In this document: positions 53,621 through 62,474 of the stretch, one piece after another
How positions within the stretch are numbered: the stretch's first letter is position 1
Layout of the letters: every line of letters starts with the position of its first letter
Assembly: GCA_965248685.1 (NCBI GenBank)
Contig: CBDFKC010000003.1
Span: 2,666,001 to 2,730,000 of the forward strand
Source: VYFG01 sp965248685
GTDB taxonomy: Bacteria; Pseudomonadota; Gammaproteobacteria; Arenicellales; Poriferihabitantaceae
Direction: 5' to 3'
Length of the DNA stretch: 64,000 nt
Program-made: the position numbers and the translations under genes
Notes under the pieces: generated by a model
Told to the model about the DNA's origin: nothing
Database searches by the model: none
What the model saw: only the letters and a program-made list of their open reading frames with translations

Positions 53621-54526
53621 ATGTCACAGACCTCAGAACGTAACCATCTTGCGGGTTCAATCTGGATGGTGGTGGCAGGTGTACTGTTCGTCGCTGTCAC
53701 GATTACGGTGCGTCATCTGGGGTCAGATCTTCCGGCGGTGGAAGCAGCTTTTATCCGATACTCTTTTGGCTTGCTTTTGTTGTTGCCGGTTATTATTAAA
53801 ATGCGATGGCGCCAACTGACCCGGCAAAGTATGACATTGTATTCATTGCGAGGCCTGGCCCACGGCATCGCAGTGATGCTCTGGTTTTATGCAATGGCAC
53901 GCATTCCCATTGCCGAAGTGACCGCGATTGGGTATACCACTCCGATCTTCACCACTATCGGTGCTGTCCTGATTTTTAGGGAACGAATCCAGGTTCGGCG
54001 AATCCTCGCCATCTTTATTGGTTTTATAGGAACCGTCATTATTTTGCGACCGGGCTACGTCTCGATTGAGCTGGGTTCTATCGCCCAGTTAATCGCAGCC
54101 CCCCTGTTTGCAGTTTCATTCCTGTTCACTAAAAAGTTGACCCGGACCGAGGACTCGCGGGATATTTTAGTCATGCTATCGATTTTTTGTACCCTGGTGC
54201 TATTGCCAGGAGCGATACTGCAATGGCGTAGCCCTACTGCAACAGAATTGATGTGGCTGATGCTGGTCGCTGCTTTGGCAACAGCGGGTCATTATGCCTT
54301 GACCATGTCATTCGCAAAAGCTCCGCTGACGGTGACCCAGCCTTATGCATTTTTACAATTGGTCTGGGCAATTATATTCGGTTACCTATTATTTGGAGAA
54401 GTCCCGGACGTTTGGGTTTGTCTTGGTGGCGCAATTATCGTTGGCTCAGTAACCTATATGACCCATCGCGAAGCTGTTGTTGCCAGAGAAGAGAAACTCA
54501 AATCGGCTTCGGCGGTACCGCTTTAG
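53621..54526 (+). CDS. DMT-superfamily (EamA) transporter
   Basis: The product is 301 residues with ten predicted helices. Two EamA domains are visible: SIWMVVAGVLFVAVTITVRHLG and RYSFGLLLLLPVIIKMRWR in the first, with IPIAEVTAIGYTTPIFTTIGAVLIFRERI. The second runs from ELGSIAQLIAAPLFAVSFLFTKKL to LTVTQPYAFLQLVWAIIFGYLLFGEVPD. This pattern resembles S-adenosylmethionine/nucleotide or amino-acid-type exporters (RhaT/SAM groups) in outline only. It is inner-membrane; the substrate is unknown. About 200 bp separate it from the MTHFR-like gene. It converges with the serine hydrolase gene. Confidence 0.82.
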   Translation: MSQTSERNHLAGSIWMVVAGVLFVAVTITVRHLGSDLPAVEAAFIRYSFGLLLLLPVIIKMRWRQLTRQSMTLYSLRGLAHGIAVMLWFYAMARIPIAEVTAIGYTTPIFTTIGAVLIFRERIQVRRILAIFIGFIGTVIILRPGYVSIELGSIAQLIAAPLFAVSFLFTKKLTRTEDSRDILVMLSIFCTLVLLPGAILQWRSPTATELMWLMLVAALATAGHYALTMSFAKAPLTVTQPYAFLQLVWAIIFGYLLFGEVPDVWVCLGGAIIVGSVTYMTHREAVVAREEKLKSASAVPL

Positions 54527-54553
54527 CACTGAGGGCGCTGCGATTCAGCCGTG

Positions 54554-55756
54554 CTAAATGATCGACTGGTAAACCAGATTGCGAAAATCCTGGCGTCCGG
54601 CAAAGTGCATTGACGGCATGAGCTGTTGCATCAGTATTCCCACCAGTTGTAATTTTGGATCACTCCAGCTGTATGTATCGGCCATTCCGCCCCAGCCATA
54701 GTCTCCCAGCGAGCCAAGAGTGCCGGCGGCAGCTGGATCCATATTAATGGCAAAGCCAAGGCCAAAGCCGTAGGCGGGCAGCAGGTCGGGTACCACGCCA
54801 TTGAAACTTAACGGCAATAGTTTCATTGGAACTTGATTCTGAGTCATCCGTTTAACGGTTCCAGGGCTAATGATATTGACTCCATCCAGACTGCCGCCAT
54901 TTAACATCATCTGACAGAATCGCCAGTAGTCCCCGGCCGTTGATACCAGTCCGCCACCACCTGATTGCATCACGACGGTCGCGGAATAGAGCAATGAAGC
55001 TTCGTCCTCTATTAGTCTCAGTCTGTCATGTTCCGTTAGTCCGTACAATGTAGCGAATCGGTTACGTTTTTCCTCGGGAACGAAAAAATCAGTATCAACC
55101 ATTTCAAGTGGACCCAGTATCCTTTCCTGAAGAAAATCTCCAAATGGCAGGTCGCTGATGAGTTCCACTAAATAACCACATATATCCGTCGCAATACTGT
55201 AGTGCCACAAACTCCCCGGTTGGGCGATCAGGGGCAGGTCAAACATGATCTCCCCCATTTCTGCGAGAGTTTTTGTTGGCCCAAGATCTCGCCAGGCTCG
55301 CTCATACATTTTATCTACTGGATGACCTTCGGGATCAAATCCATAACTAAATCCGGCGGTATGGGTCAGCAGCTGACCTATCGTGATATTCCGTTCTAGA
55401 GCCTTCAGGGAGCCATCTGTCTGATACACCTTCAGTGTTTTTAGCCGGGGAATCCAACGATGGGCGGCGTCATCCAATTTAATATTGTACTGCTCCAGTA
55501 ACATCATCAACGCCACGCTGGTGATTGGCTTGGTCATGGAGTAGATGCGGAAAATTGAATCGTTGGATATGACCGCCTGACTGGCAATATCCTGAAATCC
55601 ATGGCTTTTGTGATAAATAATTTTCCCCATATGACTGACCAGGGAAACCATTCCGGCACTTTTGCCGTCGGCAACATAACATTGCATCATTTCTTCGATT
55701 AGATGCAATTTAGTTGGGTCAATCTGGTAGTTCTCCGGCTGGCTGTGAGTCGGCAT
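54554..55756 (-). CDS. Serine hydrolase of the beta-lactamase/class C family
   Basis: The product is 400 residues. The catalytic motif SxxK is SMTK within SIFRIYSMTKPITSVAL (about 68-84). The YxN-like element is YSIATD near 187. The region HTAGFSYGF (about 125) and the C-terminal WGGMADTYSWSDPKLQ correspond to loops bearing the third motif of class C enzymes. There is no signal peptide, so the protein is probably a cytoplasmic esterase (EstB-type) or D-aminopeptidase-like hydrolase rather than a periplasmic beta-lactamase. Substrate is unknown. The start at 55756 is the first ATG. It is divergent from the membrane-protein operon, about 150 bp away. Confidence 0.85.
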   Translation of the reverse strand: MPTHSQPENYQIDPTKLHLIEEMMQCYVADGKSAGMVSLVSHMGKIIYHKSHGFQDIASQAVISNDSIFRIYSMTKPITSVALMMLLEQYNIKLDDAAHRWIPRLKTLKVYQTDGSLKALERNITIGQLLTHTAGFSYGFDPEGHPVDKMYERAWRDLGPTKTLAEMGEIMFDLPLIAQPGSLWHYSIATDICGYLVELISDLPFGDFLQERILGPLEMVDTDFFVPEEKRNRFATLYGLTEHDRLRLIEDEASLLYSATVVMQSGGGGLVSTAGDYWRFCQMMLNGGSLDGVNIISPGTVKRMTQNQVPMKLLPLSFNGVVPDLLPAYGFGLGFAINMDPAAAGTLGSLGDYGWGGMADTYSWSDPKLQLVGILMQQLMPSMHFAGRQDFRNLVYQSII

Positions 55757-55905
55757 TTCTAATTTCGGCGTGGGTAAGAACTTGATTATCCTGCTTAGCC
55801 AGGCGATGTCAATTTAATCACTAGCGGTGAGGATTTGTCTGGAAATATACTCTTCCCTGGTCTACATTATCGGCAGAGTAAATCTCTATTTAATATACCT
55901 ATAAA

Positions 55906-56433
55906 ATGATCATCAACTATTTTTTAAGGGCAGATCCCTGGCAACTCTGTCTATTAATGGTTGCGCCATACATTGTTTACAAATTCACAAGCTTTGGGCA
56001 TGTCCCGCTAGAATGGGGATTTTTGTGTATGTATTTTCTGCTGATCGCGCTTGGCTGGTTGTATAGTATTGGAATTACCGCAAACGAAAAACTTGCTGAA
56101 AATCTCAGGATGCCGCCGATATATCTTAGAATCGCAGTGGTTGTGCCATTCGTTTATATCGCATTTTTTGTCGCCGCGTTTTTAATTCCACTTTACCAGG
56201 GGAAAATAAATCAACCACCTCAAGGCCTGATCATTATGCACTTTGTCTGCCTGTTTGCGATTGTATATTGCATCTGGTTTTCCGCGAAACAATTCTCTAC
56301 CTTGCGGGAAAAAAGGGAAACCAGTTTAAATGACTATTACCCTGCGTTCCTCGGATTTTGGTTCGGTTTTATTGGGGTATGGTTTCTGCAGCCCAAGGTA
56401 CGCGAGGTTTTTAGCCAGGAGATACAGAGCTAA
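55906..56433 (+). CDS. Four-helix membrane protein of unknown function
   Basis: The product is 175 residues, not a family I recognise. Hydrophobic segments lie at about 14-32, 36-57, 72-98 and 105-125, with a final one near 150-165. Short basic and acidic loops between them, including TLREKREtSLNDYY, suggest an inner-membrane protein with cytosolic loops. It starts at the ATG at 55906. The stop falls only 2 bp before the TauD-type oxygenase, so translation is probably coupled and it belongs to the same operon as the oxygenase, enoyl-CoA hydratase and acyl-CoA synthetase. It might aid uptake or tether the oxygenase; there is no direct evidence. Confidence 0.7.
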   Translation: MIINYFLRADPWQLCLLMVAPYIVYKFTSFGHVPLEWGFLCMYFLLIALGWLYSIGITANEKLAENLRMPPIYLRIAVVVPFVYIAFFVAAFLIPLYQGKINQPPQGLIIMHFVCLFAIVYCIWFSAKQFSTLREKRETSLNDYYPAFLGFWFGFIGVWFLQPKVREVFSQEIQS

Positions 56434-56435
56434 CT

Positions 56436-57314
56436 ATGGAATTTACAGAATTGTCGCCAGCCTTTGGCAGTGAAGTTTGGGGCGTTGAAATTGCCCAGGG
56501 GGTTGGATCCGAAGACTTGGTTAAGTTAACCAATGCCCTGGTAAAGCGCAAAGTATTGCTTTTTAGAAAGCAATACTTGAATACTGAACAATACGCCCAG
56601 TTTGGTCGTAGCTGGACCGGCACCACTCGTATCGATAGTTTTACCGAAATGCACGTGCCGGGATATGACGATATTAATATTATAGGAAATGTCGGCGAAC
56701 TATTTGCCAACCCCGAGTATCGCAATGGCGCATCGTTTTGGCATACCGATTGTGCGGCTGAGCCCGATCCAGATGCCACCACCATGCTGTACTGTATCGA
56801 AGCGCCGGAGCAACATGGGGAAACGATCATTGCCGATATGCAAAGTGCATACGATAAACTCGATAGTGAAGTCCGCATTCAAATCGATTCTCTGGTTGCC
56901 CATCATTGTTATGCTGGTGCCAAACCGATTATAGGCGGTAGAGAAAGCTGGGAACATCCGCTTACGCCAGTCACCGAGCAAACCGCAAATTTATTTCCGG
57001 CGCCGGTAACCCGACCGCTGGTAAGAGCCCATTCAGTGAGCGAGCGCAAGGGACTTTATGCGCCAGCGGGTTCGATGTTTGCCATCGATGGTTTGGAGTC
57101 GGAAGCGGCCCATCAGTTAATGCGGCGAATCAAGCTTCATGCCATTGACCAACAATTCTGCCTTTCTCATCGTTACCGTCCGGGTGACTTACTAATGTGG
57201 GATAACACTTCCACCCTCCACTTTGGTCCAATTACCGAAGCTGCAACCGGATCCCATGATCGCCGTTTACTCCATCGCATCTCACCGTTGGGCCTGCCCG
57301 CCCAATTTGTTTAA
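56436..57314 (+). CDS. TauD/TfdA-family 2-oxoglutarate dioxygenase
   Basis: The product is 292 residues, the length of TauD and TfdA. Fe ligands are HTDCAAEPDP (HxD about 102) and SHRYRPGDLLMWDNTSTLHFG, with the distal His near 264; HDRRLLHRIS carries the 2-oxoglutarate Arg. The N-terminal GSEVWGVEIAQG is typical of the TauD branch. These enzymes hydroxylate beside a sulfonate, aryloxy or ester group, using O2 and 2-oxoglutarate, in the cytoplasm. It is the second gene of an operon leading into CoA-dependent catabolism (enoyl-CoA hydratase, NDP-forming CoA ligase). The product may therefore become an acyl-CoA. This is a different branch from the TauD-type protein at 14323-15381. Confidence 0.85.
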   Translation: MEFTELSPAFGSEVWGVEIAQGVGSEDLVKLTNALVKRKVLLFRKQYLNTEQYAQFGRSWTGTTRIDSFTEMHVPGYDDINIIGNVGELFANPEYRNGASFWHTDCAAEPDPDATTMLYCIEAPEQHGETIIADMQSAYDKLDSEVRIQIDSLVAHHCYAGAKPIIGGRESWEHPLTPVTEQTANLFPAPVTRPLVRAHSVSERKGLYAPAGSMFAIDGLESEAAHQLMRRIKLHAIDQQFCLSHRYRPGDLLMWDNTSTLHFGPITEAATGSHDRRLLHRISPLGLPAQFV

Positions 57315-57343
57315 TACACTACACTGGTATCAAGACTATCTCT

Positions 57344-58156
57344 ATGTCGTTTGAAACAATCGAAGTTGATCGTAACGGACCGATTGCTAATCTCACCCTA
57401 AATCGTCCGGATAAATTGAATGCAATCAATAAAACCATGCTCGAAGAGCTTGATGCAGCACTGGATCAAATCGAGCAGGATGAGGAGATTCTGTGTGTCG
57501 TACTAAATGGAAACGGGCGTGCGTTTTGTGCCGGATTCGATCTGAAGGCTGGCATTGAGGCGAATCGCCAGGGTGTTAACGAGTGGCGCGCGGCGTTGCA
57601 AATGGATCTGGATGTGATCATGCGCTTCTGGTGTCTGTCGAAACCGACCATTGCCGCAGTCCATGGCTATGTACTGGCCGCGGGATTCGAACTTGCCCTC
57701 GCTTGCGACATGACCGTGAGTAGTCGGAGCGCTGCGTTTGGCGAGCCAGAATTACGCTTCGGCAGCAGTATCGTTGCGCTATTGTTGCCTTGGTATACCA
57801 ATCCAAAGAGAACAAAAAAATTGCTTCTGACAGGACAGGATAGAATGTCCGCAGATGAAGCCTGTCAGATGGGCATTGTTAATGAGGTGGTAGCCGATGA
57901 CAAGGTTATGGATCGAGCCATGGCTTTGGCCAGGGAAGTTGCTCTGTTGGATGCGGATTCGGTACGTCTTACCAAGCAGGCGATTAACCGCAGCTACGAA
58001 ATAATGGGACTCAACCAAGCGCTCGATATGGGATTGGATACTTCGGTTCAAATTGAGTCCACCGAAACCTCCCTACGCAAGCAGTTTAATGAAATTCTAC
58101 GCAGTGACGGTTTAAAAGCGGCGCTGATCTGGCGTGAACAACGACTTAAAATGTAA
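57344..58156 (+). CDS. Enoyl-CoA hydratase/isomerase family protein
   Basis: The product is 270 residues with the crotonase fold. The CoA-binding oxyanion loop reads FCAGFDLKAG (about 66-75). HGYVLAAGFELALACD (about 107-122) supplies the second oxyanion glycine and AFGEPELRFG (about 130-139) a catalytic Glu. Both Glu positions of hydratases appear present, so hydration or a related reaction is likely. It starts 30 bp after the oxygenase and its stop overlaps the next start as TAATG, which implies coupled translation with the acyl-CoA synthetase. Together they look like a pathway processing an acyl-CoA formed from the oxygenase product. Confidence 0.85.
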   Translation: MSFETIEVDRNGPIANLTLNRPDKLNAINKTMLEELDAALDQIEQDEEILCVVLNGNGRAFCAGFDLKAGIEANRQGVNEWRAALQMDLDVIMRFWCLSKPTIAAVHGYVLAAGFELALACDMTVSSRSAAFGEPELRFGSSIVALLLPWYTNPKRTKKLLLTGQDRMSADEACQMGIVNEVVADDKVMDRAMALAREVALLDADSVRLTKQAINRSYEIMGLNQALDMGLDTSVQIESTETSLRKQFNEILRSDGLKAALIWREQRLKM

Positions 58157-60285
58157 TGTCTCAAGCTGCAGCGCAAATTCAATTTGGTCATCCACTCGAT
58201 CCATTACTCAAACCAAATTCAATTGCCCTGTTAGGCGCCTCCAGAAGGCCCGATAGTCCGGGCAGGATACTAGCCGACCTGATCATCAATTCGGATTATG
58301 CCCGTGAGGTTTTTCCGGTAAATCCCGGTTACGACAACCTGCTGGACCGACCCTGCTATCCTGATTTGGCAACGCTGCCGAAAACGGTTGAGCACGTCGT
58401 GATAGCAGTCTCCAACGAACGACTGGAGCAGGCCATTGATGATGTCATCGTCCATGGTGCTAACGCGGCCACTATCTATTCCAATTGTATAATCGAAGGC
58501 GAAACCAATCCAGTGTTACTCGAGCGAATCACGGCGAAAGCGCGTGCCGCGGGACTGGCTATATGCGGTAGCAACTGTATGGGTTTTTATAATGTTAGCC
58601 ATCACCTATATGCCGGTATTTTTCCAGCTCCAACTCCCATTCCTTCGGGTGGTGTCAGCTTTATTGCTCAATCCGGATCAGCATTTACTGCCCTGGCGCA
58701 CAATGGTTGCCGGCTGAAGTTCAATTTATGTGTGTCCAGCGGCAATGAAATGACCACTACCGTAGGGAACTATATGGACTGGTGCCTAGCCCAGGGAGAA
58801 ACCAGGGTTATAGGGTTGTTTCTTGAAACCGTACGGGATCCTTCGAGTTTTGTTTCCGCCCTTGCCAGAGCCGCTGAGCAAAATATACCGGTGGTTGTTC
58901 TGAAAGTAGCTAAAACCGCACTGAGCGCAAAAATGGCGCAATCCCATACCGGTGCAATAGCCGGTGATCACGCAGCTTACGAAGCCGTGTTCGATCATTA
59001 TGGCGTCATTGAGGTGAATGACTTTGGCGAATTGTTTGCTACTTTGATGATGTTCCAGTCAGATCGCAGCGTGGGGCCAGGTGGTCTCGCCACTATCCAG
59101 GAATCGGGTGGATTTCGTGAAATGGTCACCGATATTGCGGCTCAGGTTGGAGTCGAGTATGCCGAGATCAGCGATACTACCAAAAGTCAGATGCAAACTC
59201 ATCTCGAGCCAGGATTGATCGCAGAAAATCCTTTGGATGCCTGGGGGTCAAATGACAATTATGAGTTCCGCTTTGAGGCCTGTCTTGATTTATTGATGCA
59301 GGACCCGTCAGTAGCCGTGGGTATATTTTTCACTAATTTTCGAGACGGCTATTATCTTTCTGAAGGACTCTATCGAGGGCTTCATCGGGTTAGTGAGCGC
59401 ATAAGCAAACCGGTAATAATGGCAAATTGTCATACCGACCTGGCTAACAGAAGATTTTGCCAACGTAGTGCGGACGCCGATATACCGATGGTTGACGGAG
59501 TGAGAGAGACTTTGGTCGCGGTCCAACATGCGTTTAATCATCGAGATAGAATAATTCTCGAGAACAGGTGTGATGTGGAGAATTTTCCGGAGCCTGATGT
59601 AATAAACCGGTGGCAGAAAAAACTGACGAATAGTAAGAGTCCTTTACCCGAGGCGGAGGCTATGAATTTGCTCACCGATTTTTCGATTTGCACACCCGAA
59701 GTCATTGAAGCGAGGAATCTTGATTCGCTACTACATGCCGCTCGAAAAATTGGATTTCCGCTTGCCCTAAAAACGGCAGTGTCCGGGATCGTTCACAAGA
59801 CTGATCAGGGTGGGGTGGTAATAGGTATCTCGGGCGAAGATGAATTGATCCTACATTTCCAGGACTTTGAAAAGCGACTTGGGCCATCGGTATTAGTTTG
59901 TGAAATGATAGAGCCAGGAACCGAGGTTGGATTGGGGATCGTTAATGACCCGCAATTCGGCCCGTTTATCATGGTCGCAGCGGGTGGTGCCTTGATTGAA
60001 TTACTTTCCGAGCGGGCATTGTCGCTGATACCAGTGTCTAGGGTAAAAGCTGATGAGTTGGTTTCCAGGTTGAAAATTAATACGCTTATCGAAGGGGTGA
60101 GAGGACGAAAGAAAGGACAGCGAGAAGCTCTACTTGATGCCATTGTCGCGCTTTCGAATATCGCGCACAGCCTGAGGAATTGCCTGCAAGAGGTTGATAT
60201 TAATCCAGTTATTGTAAATGAGAGAGGGGCATTTGCGGTTGATGCTTTGGTTGTGGGGGTGGCGTGTAACAAAAATGCGAAGTAG
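58156..60285 (+). CDS. NDP-forming acetyl/acyl-CoA synthetase (fused subunits)
   Basis: The product is 709 residues with alpha and beta subunits of the ADP-forming acyl-CoA synthetase fused. The CoA-binding Rossmann part begins LLGASRRPDSPGR (about 25). The succinyl-CoA-ligase-like domain contains SGSAFTALAHNG and the phosphohistidine loop AQSHTGAIAGDHA (about 255). The ATP-grasp part, roughly 495-700, has LALKTAVSGIVHKTDQGGVV, PGTEVGLGI and the closing EVDINPVIV. Such enzymes convert an acid plus CoA to the thioester with NTP, reversibly. The ATG overlaps the enoyl-CoA hydratase stop by 1 nt. The gene is followed by dispersed repeats and no clear terminator. The acid used is unknown. Confidence 0.88.
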   Translation: MSQAAAQIQFGHPLDPLLKPNSIALLGASRRPDSPGRILADLIINSDYAREVFPVNPGYDNLLDRPCYPDLATLPKTVEHVVIAVSNERLEQAIDDVIVHGANAATIYSNCIIEGETNPVLLERITAKARAAGLAICGSNCMGFYNVSHHLYAGIFPAPTPIPSGGVSFIAQSGSAFTALAHNGCRLKFNLCVSSGNEMTTTVGNYMDWCLAQGETRVIGLFLETVRDPSSFVSALARAAEQNIPVVVLKVAKTALSAKMAQSHTGAIAGDHAAYEAVFDHYGVIEVNDFGELFATLMMFQSDRSVGPGGLATIQESGGFREMVTDIAAQVGVEYAEISDTTKSQMQTHLEPGLIAENPLDAWGSNDNYEFRFEACLDLLMQDPSVAVGIFFTNFRDGYYLSEGLYRGLHRVSERISKPVIMANCHTDLANRRFCQRSADADIPMVDGVRETLVAVQHAFNHRDRIILENRCDVENFPEPDVINRWQKKLTNSKSPLPEAEAMNLLTDFSICTPEVIEARNLDSLLHAARKIGFPLALKTAVSGIVHKTDQGGVVIGISGEDELILHFQDFEKRLGPSVLVCEMIEPGTEVGLGIVNDPQFGPFIMVAAGGALIELLSERALSLIPVSRVKADELVSRLKINTLIEGVRGRKKGQREALLDAIVALSNIAHSLRNCLQEVDINPVIVNERGAFAVDALVVGVACNKNAK

Positions 60286-60320
60286 ATTTCGACGTGTCAG
60301 TGTGCGGGATACGTATTCAA

Positions 60321-60540
60321 TTCGATGCCTTTGTTCTCTCTACTCGTCATCCTGGTGGAACCAGGCATCAATGGAAACCTGTCGACCGGAGGTCGTCATT
60401 GTGTAAAGGAAGGAGCCCCTGGACTCCGCTTGCGCGGAATGACGGAAAGTGTAATTTCGATGCCTTTGATTTCTCTATTCGTCATCCTGGAGCAACCAGA
60501 AGTCCCTGGATTCCGCTTACGCGGAATGACGAGCAGTGAA
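60321..60540. repeat. Tandem pair of dispersed palindromic repeats
   Basis: Two imperfect copies (from 60321 and from 60456, 135-bp offset) each carry TTCGATGCCTTTG, then CGTCATCCTGG and CTGGA-TCCGCTT-CGCGGAATGACG. They share modules with the repeats at 26109-26280 and 29331-29387 and fill the gap between convergent genes. Confidence 0.8.
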
Positions 60541-60557
60541 GAGGTTACCCTGATTTC

Positions 60558-61358
60558 CTATTTAATCTCCGACAATAATTCTGGCGCAGTCACCAATTGT
60601 CTTACGCCATGGGAATGGTCCTCTTCGAATACATTGCCATCTTCAGCCCATTTATAGAGAGAATTAACGTCCACCTTGGAGCAGCTTGGGCGCACACTCC
60701 AGGTCACTTGTAGAGGAGAACAGGTTGACTGGGTATATTTTGGACCAGTAGTAGAGCCGGCAAATACCACCGGATTTCCGGACCCGCCAGGCAATGACTT
60801 GGCTTGATGCAATCCGTTAGACATATTGCCGTCATAGGTGAAGTCGGCAAAATCCAGGGCATTGCTATCATTCACCACTAAGAACACTTGGGTTTCTACC
60901 CGCAGCTCCGGATTGGCACATTGCTCCGACAGGCAAGAGCCTAAGCCCTTGCCCGGGCTGACATCACAAGATGAATGGACCCAGTGGACTTCGATGGTAT
61001 CTCCGGGAACGATGCCGTGAAAAGCACCGTGACCATGGGTCGGATCTTCTAACTCTGCGGCTGTTAGACTCTCGGTACCATTGCATTTGTAACCGCCATG
61101 CTCACCTTCTCCGCCAGAAACCGAAAAACCGGGTCCTTTATGTTCGGCATTGGTATGGGTATGGATATTGCACAGGTTCATTTGACTGGCATCAGTTGCC
61201 AGGGTGAAAATTCTGGCATTGGTTCCTGCGACATTAGCAATATCCCGCGGAGTCTGCGGGCCATAACCCTGGCAGAGTTCAGCCGCAGACGCTACGCTAA
61301 CCATGCCAAACGCGGCAACCAATCCAATTCCCACACCTCGTTTCAATAATCGTTTCAT
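60558..61358 (-). CDS. Delta-class carbonic anhydrase, exported
   Basis: The product is 266 residues from the ATG at 61358; a GTG just before it extends the frame by one codon, but an AAGGAG element about 10 nt upstream fits the ATG. Residues 1-26 form a signal peptide (LLKRGVGIGLVAAFGMVSVASA). The mature part has CQGYGPQTPRDI, then MNLCNIHTHTNAEHKGP with the metal-binding His cluster, GAFHGIVPGDTIEVHWVHSSCD with further His residues, and HSHGVRQL. This matches the CA_like/delta-carbonic anhydrase family known first from diatoms. It should hydrate CO2 in the periplasm with Zn or a related metal; several Cys could form disulfides. Confidence 0.85.
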   Translation of the reverse strand: MKRLLKRGVGIGLVAAFGMVSVASAAELCQGYGPQTPRDIANVAGTNARIFTLATDASQMNLCNIHTHTNAEHKGPGFSVSGGEGEHGGYKCNGTESLTAAELEDPTHGHGAFHGIVPGDTIEVHWVHSSCDVSPGKGLGSCLSEQCANPELRVETQVFLVVNDSNALDFADFTYDGNMSNGLHQAKSLPGGSGNPVVFAGSTTGPKYTQSTCSPLQVTWSVRPSCSKVDVNSLYKWAEDGNVFEEDHSHGVRQLVTAPELLSEIK

Positions 61359-61554
61359 CACCTTATTCTCCTTCCGTCATCAAAAATTTCGGAGTAAATA
61401 TTATTAGAATTCAAACAATATCACAAAGTGAGGCATCCGCAAAGAATCGCATTCAAGACCGAAACCCGAAGCCAGGACTTTCCATGGAGATAGCCTATGC
61501 ATAGAATAACCGGGCAACTCTAATTCCATCCACGATAATTTAACTGAGGTAAGC

Positions 61555-62379
61555 ATGAAACCTGAAAGATGGTCGGATCCGTCCAATAAAATATTTCCCT
61601 ATCAAGTAGGTTTTACTTCACCTCCCCACGATTTCGACGCAGCGCCCAGCGATTTTTTGCGAATTGCGCCGGAAACTGTCGGTGTTCATGGCAGAATGCT
61701 ACACCTGCCGGGTTACGCCCATGAGCTGACCCAGCGTTCACAAAACATCCATTTGCTCGAAGAATATGTTGAGTGTATGTCGAATAATGGCGCCGATGCG
61801 GTTGGTCAGGTCGGGACTAACTGGGTACATTGTAATGGTACCTCGCCGGATGAAATTCGAGCGTTTTGCGATCAATTGAGTGACACCTACGAAACCCCAT
61901 TTCATATGGCCGGAATGTGTTTAGTGGAAGGCCTGCGCGCTATAAATGCGGAAAAGATTGCGTTGAATTCGGTTTATTATTGGCCAGATTGGCGCGATGG
62001 AATCACCCGTTTTCTGAAACAGGCGGGGTTCGATGTTCTTTACTCTGGCAACTATGTGGACCAGGGTTTCTATCAAACCCAGCAGGAGGTGAACGATAAA
62101 ACCTGGATTTTCCCGGGTGAACTCGCCAATAAATCGATGCTTTATGTTGCTGAGCAGGCTCCAGACGCCGATGCAATTGTTATTAATGGAATGCCTAACT
62201 GGCGACGTCCAGACGGTTTACCCCAGCGCGCAGTAAGCCTGGTGGATGAATTTGAATCGGTTACCGGTAAGCCAGTAGTATCTTCGGATTTTGCGCTCTA
62301 TTGGGCAATATTTAAAACCCTGGGGGTGGCCCCGACTAGAACCCCCGGCCGTTTGCTGTCGACCCTATTAGCTGCTTAA
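61555..62379 (+). CDS. Asp/Glu racemase-fold protein (maleate isomerase/arylmalonate decarboxylase type)
   Basis: The product is 274 residues. The fold's first half has VGFTSPP at the start, then ECMSNNGADAVGQVGTNWVHCNG (about 78-100), and MAGMCLVEGLRAINAEKIALNS. The second half has VLYSGNYVDQGFY and DADAIVINGMPNWRRPDGL, then TGKPVVSSDFALYWAIFKTLG, typical of the family end. Racemases and maleate isomerase use two cysteines. The second expected site reads INGMPNWRR with no Cys, while the first half has Cys in WVHCNG. It may thus be a one-cysteine decarboxylase/isomerase relative, or its nucleophile sits elsewhere. It lies about 95 bp before the acyl-CoA dehydrogenase-type gene and is divergent from the carbonic anhydrase. 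Confidence 0.75.
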   Translation: MKPERWSDPSNKIFPYQVGFTSPPHDFDAAPSDFLRIAPETVGVHGRMLHLPGYAHELTQRSQNIHLLEEYVECMSNNGADAVGQVGTNWVHCNGTSPDEIRAFCDQLSDTYETPFHMAGMCLVEGLRAINAEKIALNSVYYWPDWRDGITRFLKQAGFDVLYSGNYVDQGFYQTQQEVNDKTWIFPGELANKSMLYVAEQAPDADAIVINGMPNWRRPDGLPQRAVSLVDEFESVTGKPVVSSDFALYWAIFKTLGVAPTRTPGRLLSTLLAA

Positions 62380-62474
62380 ATAAGGCAGGTTATCTAACAG
62401 TTTTACGCTGGACAGAGGAGGGTTGTTTTGCGAACATCGCGCTCCAAATAAATCCAGGCGGGAATATCTGATTC

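Noticed and set aside
60218..60657. Several short plus-strand frames
   Set aside because: They run through the dispersed palindromic repeats in all three frames, as repeats commonly allow.
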